DNA from: Plasmodium coatneyi
Lineage: Eukaryota; Apicomplexa; Aconoidasida; Haemosporida; Plasmodiidae
Reading direction: 5' to 3'
NCBI RefSeq assembly: GCF_001680005.1
Contig: NC_033559.1
Span: 682,001-746,000 of the forward strand
Length of the DNA stretch: 64,000 nucleotides
The notes under the pieces were generated by a model that searched no databases, had not been told where the DNA came from, and saw only the letters and a program-made list of their open reading frames with translations. This document shows, piece after piece, positions 33,931 through 44,141 of the stretch; position 1 is the stretch's first letter; each line of letters starts with the position of its first letter. The position numbers and the translations under genes were made by a program.

Positions 33931-35948
33931 TTACATACGTTGATAACTAATATTTTTCCTGTTTCCTTCTCTTCTACGTGGCTCATTATATATGATAGAA
34001 ACATCCGTCGAATCTGCTGCTGTTAAATTTGACGAAGAACCCACTGTTGTGGAATTATATTCAGTAGAGGAGTCGTCGTCGCTTGAGAATGTGTTTAATT
34101 CATGTTGGATGGTTGATCTTTTTCTTCTATTCTTTCCGAAGGAGTTTTGTATCCCACGGAATACAGAAGTGTACTGAAAGGGAAGAGGGAAGGGAAGGGG
34201 CGTGTGCAAAATACATATAATATACACAGCATAGTTCAGTTAATTTGTGCGTATACACACTTTTAAATAGAAGACCAAAAAAATAGTAGTGAATGTTATT
34301 ATTTATACTTTTAAGTGTGCATTTGTAATTACGCTTTGTAATTATAAGTGTAATTGCAATGGATAATTGTAATGGTGATTGTTCACTGTAATTTAAAGTA
34401 ATAATTAGGTACTTACCTTATATAGAAGAAAAAGAACTGCAGGCAGTCCTACTACTGCTAATGCACCAGACACACCAGGTACAACACCAGAACTACCATC
34501 AACAGCAGCTTCTTCCCCATCTTCTTCGATTTCGTCTTCGTCTTCTTCCTCCTCTTCCTCTTCTTCTTCTTCTTCTTCTTCTTCCTCTTCGCCCTCCTCC
34601 TCTTCTGAATCCAGAGAAAAAACAAGGACAGGTGGTTCTAGTGTAGTGTTTTCTTTTTTCTTCTTTTATTCCTTTTTTCCATTTCTCTCATTCTTCCTCT
34701 TTAGATCTCCCTTTCCTTCCCTTTCCTTAGACAATCCTTTCCTTCCTCCTCCTCCTTAGACCTCTTCCTTCCTTAGACGTCGTTTCCTTCTTTCCTTCCA
34801 CCTAACAACCCACCTACCACCATCACCACACTAGCATCTTTCCATTCCAACCTACCACCGTAACAATCTTCATTCTAACACACTTAGACCCTCCTTTCCT
34901 TCCCTCCTTAGAACCTTCCTTCTTTCCTCCTTATTCCTTCCATTTCTTTTCTTTCTTTATTTTTTTTTGGGGTGAAGGTTGTCCCCCGTGAAACGACACT
35001 TCCCACATAACGAAATCCTTTACTCTTTTTTACTTTTGTTTTACTTTTTTTTACTTTTCTACTTGTTATAGGTTGTGGGTTGGAAATATAATTTGCTCTG
35101 CTTACCTGTTCTTACATCTTCACGAGTTTCTTCGGCACGAGTAAGATCCTGAGGGCATATCAATTCCTGTGGTGTCTGAAATTCGTCCTCTTTCCTTTCA
35201 TTTGTTGCAGTAAACTTCTGACAGTACGAATTCATGCTATGTCTACCACAAATATCATCTATGCTTGAATGTGCACTTGAAGCACTGTTTAATTTATCTT
35301 TCAATTTCTTACAAATAGCAGGGTCACAACTTTCTCCCTGTGTCTTCAGGATTTTATAATTGTAGTTGTAATCAAAGAGTTCCTTCGCATGTTTGAAGAG
35401 GTTTTGGCTTATACCAGGGTATTTATTAGTACATGTAGTTCTACCTTCTCCCACGGGCAACTTATTGCAAATTGTCTTCATTACTTCTGCAAAGTTTACA
35501 TCCCCCCAACTTTCCTTTACCCTGGTACCTAATTAATAATAAAAGAAGTCCCAGAGGTAATTGTCGTATCTTTCCCCCTTCCTCCACATTTCAAATGCAC
35601 TGCACCATCCCCTTGCAATTCTACCTTCCCCGCGCCTCCGCCTAAACTTGCTTTCCTGTAATCCAATTCTCAACGTCCTTTCCAAATTTTTCCCGTATTC
35701 AGGTTTGTCTGCATATCTCTTACACGCATACTGGATTTCGAATTTAGGGTATATTACCTCTGAAGGTAATTTAACAGAATTCAAACCCTGCAAGTATGGA
35801 ATTCGCAAAGCATATGTATGTATTCTTACTTTCTTAAATTCACTAAATTATGTATAGAATGTTATATACATAATACATAATTGCCTATGTTTTAGAAGCA
35901 AGTAAAGGAACATATCCCTTTAGTGTTATTCCTTACCCTTCCACTCAT
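33931..35948 (-). pseudogene. kir: KIR pseudogene with one in-frame stop and an extra acidic exon
   Basis: Four minus-strand exons can be drawn: 35937-35948 (MSGR, donor GTAAGG), 35106-35787, 34417-34637 and 33931-34173, all in compatible phase. Exon 2 starts GLNSVKLPSEV and has KIR-like cysteines, but a TAA at 35533-35535 interrupts it at WDFFYY-stop-LG. The equivalent position in the other KIRs holds an aromatic residue (FYYW, YYWVG, YFWIG). Everything downstream stays in frame, so the lesion is one nonsense codon. Unlike the other KIRs, the stalk and transmembrane helix (VVGLPAVLFLLYK) lie in a separate exon that begins with a long Glu/Asp run. The tail exon ends NISYQRM. The intron 34638-35105 is C/T-rich and shares a segment with 23880-24020. 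A sequencing error or stop readthrough could also explain the TAA. Confidence 0.82.
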
Positions 35949-37214
35949 GGTTTTATGTATACATTCCTTATGTATATAATAAATTTCTATGGAAGTTGCT
36001 TTCCTTTGCTTCCTTCCGCTCTCTCCTTACTTCTACTTATTTATTTACTTCATAAGGAGGGTTATATATATATATGTGTAAGATTTGTGTGAGATTGTTC
36101 ACTTTATATATTCAAAGTTGGGGAGTTCCTCAGTGGGATATGTATATATATATCAAAAGTATTACTTCTTTCTTAATTTTGTGCATTATTTCACTTTCCA
36201 ATTATGATGATACACACTATATACGTACGTGTTAAATCATTAGGAACATTTAGTTGAGGTAAGAATAAGAACAAAAATATATATGCTGGAATAATAAAAT
36301 AAGGAAGAATAAGAAGTGGATTTTTGCTTGACGCACTGCATATCATTCATTGTATTATATTATTGTGTATTGTGTACGATTATGCAGTGTATTATATTAT
36401 TATTTATATTCTTCCGCTATTACATACATGAGAGTGAAATTTTCCTGCCTGAACATAAAATTTCGGCACGTACTACGTACTTATGCTTTATTATGATTTA
36501 AGGGAGCATTATTGGAAACAGTTTATATATATTTTATAACTCATATAAGGGGCACATTCCATCCGGAAATGTGCCTATACATTTATATTGAGTGGAGAAA
36601 TATGTGTATACTCACAATACAAATAGAGAAAAGAGTGTAATGCAATGGTAGATATGCTCACATATTTTTTCTGTTCAAAAGAGAGAGTGAAAATTCGGTT
36701 TCTGCTTGTGTCTACGCACACCCATCTTTGTAGCACCACATTCCCTTTTGTAGCACCACATTCCCTTTTGTAGCACCACATTCCTCTAGTAGTAGTTTGT
36801 CGTGGAAGTAAAGCAGACCTTCCCTCTCTCATCCTTCCTCCTCTTCCCCCCCATGTATTATTTTCTCCTTTATTTGCACAAATGTTGGCTTAATGCAAAA
36901 AAAAAACTTTCAATTAGGTATTATTAATGTTCCTTCCTTTACTTATCCTTCCTCTTTCCTTGAATATACAATAAATATTTCAATTACAATATTAGATCCC
37001 CACTGTCCTCATTCTGCTACACTTCATTCTTATTACACCTTACATAGTAATTTCTTTTCTCTCTTTTTACCTTTCTTCATTCCTCCCTATTTTCCTTCCC
37101 TTTCTTTCTTTTTTTTTTCCTTTCCTTCTTTCTCTTTCTCCTTTCCTCTCCTTCCCTTTTTCTTTTTTTTCTCTTTTAATGAATCTACTACAGATAACAC
37201 ACATCCCTGAGACC
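35949..37214. other. 5' flank of KIR pseudogene
   Basis: AT-rich with no supported gene. It contains a three-copy 21-bp tandem repeat around GTAGCACCACATTCCCTTTT (about 36725-36790) and a C/T-rich tract (36985-37170) next to array B. Confidence 0.55.
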
Positions 37215-37665
37215 TTAGCATTCCACGTTTACAGTTGTTGGTTTAGGTTTCACGTCTTAAGATTTATGATTAGGCTTCAGGGTATAGGGTTCCAGGATTT
37301 AGTGTTTAGGGTTTAGGATTTAGGCTTTAGTGTTCAGTGTTTGGGCTTCAGGCTTTAGGTTTAGGGTTCAAGGTCCAGGGTTTAGGGTTCATGCTTTCGT
37401 ATTCAGGTTTTATATTTTAGTGTTTAGGGCTTAATGTTTATGTTTTAGAGATCAGGGCTCAGGGGTCAATGCTCAGAGTTCAGAGTTCAGAGTTCAGAGT
37501 TCAGGGTTCAGTTTTTAGGGTTCAGGATTTAGGGTTCAGGTTTTAGGGCTCAGGTTTTAGATTTCAGGTTTTAGGGTTCAGGTTTTAGATTTTAGGTTTC
37601 AGGGTTTAGTGCTTATGGGTTAGTATTTATTTTTTCGGGTTCACTATTTAGAATTTAGGGTCTAG
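37215..37665 (+). repeat. telomere-like array B, G-rich half
   Basis: Degenerate GGGTTYAG repeats with the G-rich strand on plus. Stretches such as the run of AGAGTTCAG copies near 37470-37505 show local amplification. Homologous in inverted orientation to the C-rich half of array A. Confidence 0.9.
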
Positions 37666-37810
37666 CGTTCAGGCGTTGGGCCTCGGGGTATGCGCGAATT
37701 TGCCTGATGAATCCTTCACCTAGGAAATGTTTCCCCAGAAATTTTACATATACTCCCAGATAACTGGACACTACACTTTTAATCCTTGCAGCGTCACTCA
37801 TAATGAGTAA
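37660..37810. repeat. non-telomeric core of array B
   Basis: Reverse complement of the array A core (28490-28640), about 94% identical by eye, ending GCGTCACTCATAATGAGT. Again it lies exactly where telomere-like polarity switches. Confidence 0.85.
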
Positions 37811-38775
37811 ACCCTAAACTCCTAAACCATAAACCCTGAACACTAAACCCCAAACCCTAAGGCCTGAACCATAAGCTCTAAACCCTAAACACTAAATCTT
37901 AAACACTGAATGCTAAGCCCTAAACAATGAACCTGTACTCTAAAACCCTGAACCCTAAACCCTGAACACTAAGCCCTAAACCCTAAAACCCTGAACCCTG
38001 AAACCCTGAACCCTAAAGCCTGAACCCTGAACCCTAAACCCTGAACCCTAAACCCTGAACCCTGAACTCTAGAACCCTGAAATCTATAACCCTGAACTCT
38101 GTTTCTCAACATTCTTAACCGTAAATGCAAATATCCTGAATACTAGACCCTGACCTTAAACCCTAAATCCCCAACACTGAATCCTAAAACCTAAACTATG
38201 AATCTCAAACACTATATCCTGAATCCTAAATACACAATGCCTGAACACTAAAGCCAAAACCTTGAAACTTAAAATCTTAGTCCTTCAACCCTAAAGCCTA
38301 AAGCATAAATCCTAAACCGTGAACCGTATAACATAAAACGTAAACCATGAAACTCAAACCCCGAATCCTAAAGCGTAAATCCTATAACTAAAACCTTAAA
38401 TACTCAAACCTTAAAGCCCGAACCCTAAACCCTTAACCCTAAACCTAAGTCTTAAACACTGAACCCTAAAGCCTAACTCTAAAACCCTGAATCCTGAACC
38501 CTGAACCCTGAACCCTGAACCCTAAACCTTAATACTTGTACGCTTAAACCTGAACACTAAACACTGAAACCTAAATCCTGACCCTAAATCCCGAACGCTA
38601 AACACTAAACCCTCGACCATAAACACTGAACGCTAAACCTTAAATGCTAAACCCTAAACCATAGACACTGAACCCTAAATCACAAACGCTTAAGCCTAAA
38701 CCCTAAACCCTGAACCCTAAAACCCTAAACCCTGAACCGTAAACCCTAAACCCTGAATCCTATAACCCTGAATGT
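37805..38775 (-). repeat. telomere-like array B, C-rich half
   Basis: Degenerate CCCTAAA/CCCTGAA repeats. From about 38095 (ACTCTGTTTCTCAACATTCT) to 38390 it is the reverse complement of about 28165-28465 in array A. Roughly 280 bp of extra repeat (37815-38095) is present here and absent there, so the arrays have expanded or contracted unequally. Confidence 0.88.
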
Positions 38776-40271
38776 ACTGATAGGAGAAAGGGAAAGAACG
38801 TGAAGGAGTAATATAATGTCTAGCATGTAATATGAATAAAATAGAAAAAGGCAAGCTTAGATTTAGGAATATATATATTTTGTGTGTGTGTGTGTTAAAA
38901 TGTTGGTGATAAAAAGTGTAAAAGGAGTAAGAGAGGAAACTACTATTACTACTGTAACATAAATGAAAAAAGGGGGAATGTGTGTACTCTAAGGGGTACT
39001 GTTATAGGAAGGGGGAACTTTTTTTTTTTCCAATACAATTGTAACAACATTTTTTTTGTATTCCATCCCCTTGTTGTTAATTTTATATAGGGCAGTACCT
39101 TAATAAATGTATATGAATGTAAACATGTATAGTGAAAGGAAGAGATGGGAAAATAAGCGCTCTCGGTACACATGTGACCTACACTATATGTGTATGCTTT
39201 CTTTTTTTTTTTTTTTTTGGTTATATATTTCTCTTTCGTTCATTCACATTTCCATTCCTTCCCTTAACTATTTAATTTAAGCACATACCCCTTCATTAGA
39301 TATTGATCATCATGCACATGTTAAAAATGAGAAAGAGGAGTGCTCTGTGTACATATATGAGAACTACGCAATACGTGGACTTGGAACTATTAATAATCCT
39401 TTTTTTTTGAAATAACAAAACAAAACATAAAAATAACACCCACCATATATAAATAACATGCATAATATAACACCCACCCATCACACATATAGATCGATAA
39501 AAATAACACCCGCCACATATAAATAACATATATAATATAACACCCACCCACCACATATAGATATATAAAAATAACACCCACATACAAAACAACACAAATA
39601 ACATAGATAAAATAACCCACATAAATAACACCCACCACACATATAGATAGATATAAAAATAACACCCACATAGATAAATATAACACCTACCACAGCAACA
39701 GATAAAATAACACCCACCCACCACATATGGATATGAAATAATCCACATATAATTAACGCAGATAAAATAACACCCACATATAAATTAACCGCTCGAATGA
39801 AAATGTAAGCTGTAGCAAAAACTCACGCTTCCTCATTAAATATATATATGTACAACATGTGTTGAAACAAAGGTAGGGGAGGAACTAGGAAAAAAGGATG
39901 CTCCCCGTACATATAAGCTATACAGAATATATATGCAAGAAATATGTTAACAAAAATGTTAACCAAAATGTTAGCAAAAATTTTAAACAAAATTTTTTTT
40001 TTTAAAGTAACAACAAAGCTGGAAACAATGGTAGATAGATGTTAAAATTTCTACCTCCGGAAAAATTTTGCACTCTTTTGAACAAAATAATTATGGCAGC
40101 TGAATAATATTATAATGTTATAAATAATCACGTATAATGGATTAGTGTAGTACATGGATATAGGAACAATATGAAAACGTTTAATACTTCCTTTTCTGAA
40201 TACATGAATAACAATTTTAATAGAACTCTGCTATATACACACAGAAGGATATATGTACACATACATAAAAA
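38776..40271. repeat. 5' flank of rightward one-domain KIR, with a minisatellite
   Basis: No gene supported. Between about 39410 and 39790 there is a degenerate tandem array of AAAATAACACCCACC-type units separated by ACATATAGATAGATA-like spacers. On the minus strand it yields only low-complexity Gly/Val/Tyr/Leu frames. Confidence 0.65.
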
Positions 40272-41884
40272 ATGACACCTGGGGAAGAAAAGAAACTGAC
40301 GGTTCGTTACATAACCGTTCCTTCCTTTTGCTTATTCAACAATGGATATATGAGCATATGTTATACACACATATATAATAGTACTCTCTTCGTGTGTGTG
40401 TAGTTTAAATGTAAAAGTACACATAGAAATATCTATTTATATATATTCTGCCTTCCTCCTGCTAATTGCACTTGCAGGATCAACATTTAAGCAATTTACC
40501 CTCAAGAGGGAAATATGCTCAATTTAACACAGGATGGGGGAGTTCTTATAGCGGATTCTGTACATCGTTTGTAGATGTGAAACCTAAAATAGAGGGTGTA
40601 TTATCCACGTACAGCGGTTATGCTCAATATGTGGATAAAATTGTCAATGCCTGGTGCTATGCATCCACCATGGATGGTAACAATTCCTATGGTACATATT
40701 GTACTTACTTCTATTATTGGTTAAGGGATATATTATCCAAACACTTAAGAGTTCCATCCCCTTTGGGCCGTATGAGAGAGATTTACGGGAAATTCGACGA
40801 TGTTCCTAATCAAAAGGGGTGTAAAAATATAAACGAAAATATAACTGACGAAGATATTTTGCCCCAAGTAAAAATACATTTCGACTACTCCCAAGACTAT
40901 GATACTATAATGCAGCACTTAGGGAATGATGATGGTGGTGGTACAAAGACTTGTGATACAACCTATCACGATCACTTAGATGCCATTACTAAAGCATGTG
41001 CTGCTATAGAAGCAGATTGCAAAAAAGACGGGGGGCCACAGAAGAGTGGTAGGTATTGTGACCCTCTTCGAGCGGCGGAGAAGGCGAACGGAGCAGCTGG
41101 AAAATACTGTAAAAATGAGATTCTTCAGAAATTGAAGTGTACTGTTCCTGTTTCAGCAGTCAAACCTGCCACCGCAGCAAAACCGGTTGCTGCCAAACCA
41201 GCAGCAGTACGACCTCCCGCTGCACGAGCAAGTGCTGATTCTGTTAGCAGCATCGTCCCTGGTGCTGTGTCTGGTGGACTTGTAACGATAGGATTACCAA
41301 CACTCACTTTTTTTTTATATAAAGTAAGTAAAGTAACAATTACACAATTGTCCATTGTAATTACCTCACTATACAATTAAGGAGTACAAATAATAACATA
41401 TTCATTACTTACTATATTTTTCCTTTTTTTTGTTGTTGTGTTTTTTTGTTTGTTTGTTTGTGTTCTCTATTTGAAAAAGTGTATGTATACATACAAATAC
41501 AATATATACACACACACATACATATTAATTGAACTGTGCTGTGTGTTGTATATATATATGTGGGGAATACATATAACACATATTCTGACCCCTCACCATT
41601 GCTCTTTTTTTTCCCTATTCTTTTTTTCTGTACAGTACACTTCATTATTCTCTGGGATAAAAAACTCCTCTGGAAAAAATAGAAAAAAAAGATCCGCCCA
41701 GCACAACTTCGATACTCTAACAGACAATGCCTCAACAGTAGCTTCAACAGCATTGGACTCAATGGACACTTCTACACGTTATTCAACAGAATCAGTAGAC
41801 AATTCTACAATGTATGATGAATCTCCTAGAAGAAAAAACACACGGGGAAAGAGAAATATTAGTTACCATAGCTTAAATCATTGA
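40272..41884 (+). CDS. kir: KIR-type variant surface protein, single-domain
   Basis: Secure exons are 40478-41323 (ectodomain and transmembrane helix) and 41636-41884 (tail), both in phase 0. A candidate first exon 40272-40301 (MTPGEEKKLT, donor GTTCGT) gives 374 aa in total, but it is weakly supported. Exon 2 starts DQHLSNLPSRGKYAQF and has YCTYFYYWLRDIL with surrounding cysteines. A Lys/Pro/Ala-rich stalk (VKPATAAKPVAAKPAA) leads to a helix ending TFFLYK. The tail has DTLTDNASTVASTALDS and ends NISYHSLNH, three residues beyond the shared motif. It is the rightward arm of unit 2, paired with the pseudogene at 33931-35948. Confidence 0.83.
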
Positions 41885-43244
41885 ATGTAGTGCCCTTGGG
41901 AGGGAACATGAATGAGCGCGGAGTTTATATACAGTGTGTATAGAACAGAATGACATCTTCTCTTTGTTCCTTTATTTTTTTTTTTTGCTTTTTTTTTTTT
42001 TTTTTTGGAAGAAACACTCTCTTTTTTTTTTTCGGAGTAGGAGGAGAAGCGTGTGTTGTGATACATGTGATGTACTCGTGGGGGGTAGAAATCGACTCTT
42101 TGCGAAAAAAAAAAAAAAAAATTGTCCAAAAAAATTGTCCTAAAAAAAAAAGAAGCCCTAATATAAATTCGTCACAGAAAAAAAAGGAAAAAAAAAAAAA
42201 GAAAAAATAAAGGTGAATGAATCAATGGGGGGAGGTGTGTGTAATATTTCGCATTTTAGGGTGTATGTGTAGGATTTCATACCTGTGGTTCAGGGTTTCA
42301 GGTTGTAAGAACAACAATATGGCCTGTTGTTTAATAATTTAGGGGTGTATGTGCACCCGGAAGGGTGCATAAAAAGAAAAAAAAAAAACATTGTCAAAAA
42401 AATTGTCCAAAAAAAGAAAAAAAAATTGCCCTAATATAAATTTTGTCACAGACAAAAAATTGCACCGAAAAAAAAAAAATTGTCAAAAAAAAATGCCCTA
42501 ATATATAAATTTGTTACAGAGAAAAAATTGCACCAAAAAAGAAGAAATGCCGTAATATAAATTTGTCCCAATAAATTTGTTACACAGAAAAAATTGCCCC
42601 CAAAATAAAAAAATTGTAAGGGAAATTGTCCAAAAAAAATTGCCCTAATATAAATTGGTCAAAGAAAATTTGTTAAAAAAAAAAAAAGAATTGCCCTAAT
42701 ATAAATTTGTCACAGAGAATTGTGAAAAAGTTGCAAGAAAAAAAAATAATGCACTAATATAAAATTTGTCACTGAAAAAATTGCAAAGAAGTAATTGTCC
42801 AAAAAAGGAGGGGATACTTTTTTTTTCCGTTTATTTCATAAAATGAATACGTACAACACAGCGCAAAGTATATGACACCCACTCTTGTGTTAACACCTTT
42901 TAGATGCACAGTTCATATAATGTGCAAAATGACCATGTCTTCAAAATAAAAAAGGGGCCTTGGCTTACTGCTAAATAAAGGGGGTCTTTTACTGCTTTCT
43001 TTTTTGCGCAAAGAGTCCATTTCTAACCCACCAGCATCACATGCGCTCCTCCTCCGCAAAAAAGTGTCTTAAAAAGAAGAATTGTACAAATTTTAACATG
43101 TCCCATGTGTGTGAATGGAAAAAAATAAAATGATAAGGACAAACTGGCAGAACAAAAAAAAAAAAAAATTAAATTGAATTAATTGATAATATTAGAAAAA
43201 AAAAAAAAAAAAGGAGAGAAGTGAATGAATGAGTAAAGGAGTGT
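41885..43244. repeat. A/T-rich minisatellite region downstream of KIR
   Basis: From about 42110 to 42795, degenerate units of about 55-70 bp combine AATTGTCCAAAAAAA, TTGCCCTAATATAAATT and TTTGTCACAGAGAAAA. An isolated partial copy of the 33.2-33.6 kb repeat family, inverted, sits at about 42205-42350. Poly-A tracts mark both sides. No gene is supported. Confidence 0.75.
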
Positions 43245-43630
43245 AAATTTTCACATTTTAGGGTGTGTATGTAGGATTTCTCATTTTAGGGGTGTATGTA
43301 TGTAGGAATTCGCATTTTAGGGGTGTGTTTGTGTAGGAATTCGCATTTTAGGCTGTGTGTATGTAGGATTTCGCATTTTAGGCTGTGTGTATGTAGGATT
43401 TCGCATTTTAGGCTGTGTGTGTGTAGGATTTCGCATTGTAGCGTATGTGTGCAGGATTTCGCATTTTAGAGGTGAGTGTACGATTTCACACTTAAGATTA
43501 CAGTTTTAGGGTATAAGGACAATGATGTGGCCTGGTATTTAGTCTTTTTAAGGGTATGAGAATAGCCATATGGTCTGGTGTTTATCTGTTTTGAGGTATA
43601 AGAACAACAATATAGTCTGGTGTTTAAAGT
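43245..43630. repeat. 30-bp minisatellite, inverted counterpart of 33.2-33.6 kb
   Basis: About eight units resembling GTGTATGTAGGATTTCGCAT plus TTTAGG (43250-43500) are followed by three units with ATAAGRACAAYRATRTRGYCTGG-type sequence (43505-43630). Order and content mirror 33190-33570 in reverse orientation, so it bounds unit 2 on the right. Confidence 0.82.
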
Positions 43631-44141
43631 AATGAAGGGTATTTTCAGAGGAAAATCTCCTCGCAGACAAAAGAATCAACCATTGCTTTAGAAGGGGCGT
43701 CGAGCGCTCCTTAGGGAGGGTGAAAACTCCTCGAATGTCGGTCAAGCGACAAGGATAAAAATCTAACAAGGATGCACCCGCAGGGTTCACGCAAAAAAAG
43801 GAAGAAAGGAGATGGTGAAGGATGAAGGGGAAAATGGGAAAGATGTAAGGAAGAAAAAAGGAAAAACGAAAAAAGTAAAAGAGAAAAAAAAGAGCAGAAA
43901 GGAGGAAGGAAAAGAATAATAGAAGAAAAAAAAAAAGAAATAAAAGAAAGAAATGCCACAGCATACCATATAGCATAAGGCAAGGCGACGCAAAGCAAAA
44001 CAGCATAGGGTGCAGAATTAACATAATCGTTTAGAAAGAGAATAAATAAATGAATAAATAAAAAAAAAAAAAAAAAATATAATAATTTCGCAACTTCTGC
44101 TACTCCCCCCCTTATCTTCTAAACTCTTCTACTTGTTACAG
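43631..44141. other. junction between KIR island and second conserved block
   Basis: Purine-rich sequence and poly-A before the eIF2A coding region. It may contain a first eIF2A exon: an ATG at about 43812 opens MVKDEGENGKD ending at a GTAAGG donor, but this is a guess. A long poly-T (44142-44162) looks like a splice-acceptor pyrimidine tract. Confidence 0.4.

Noticed and set aside
34461..34646. Gln/Leu/Pro-rich plus-strand frame
   Set aside because: Antisense of the acidic exon of the KIR pseudogene, which has correct splice sites and phase.
39296..39777. Gly/Val/Tyr/Leu-rich minus-strand frames resembling a membrane protein
   Set aside because: Translation of a degenerate ATAACACCCACC minisatellite; three overlapping frames are equally open.
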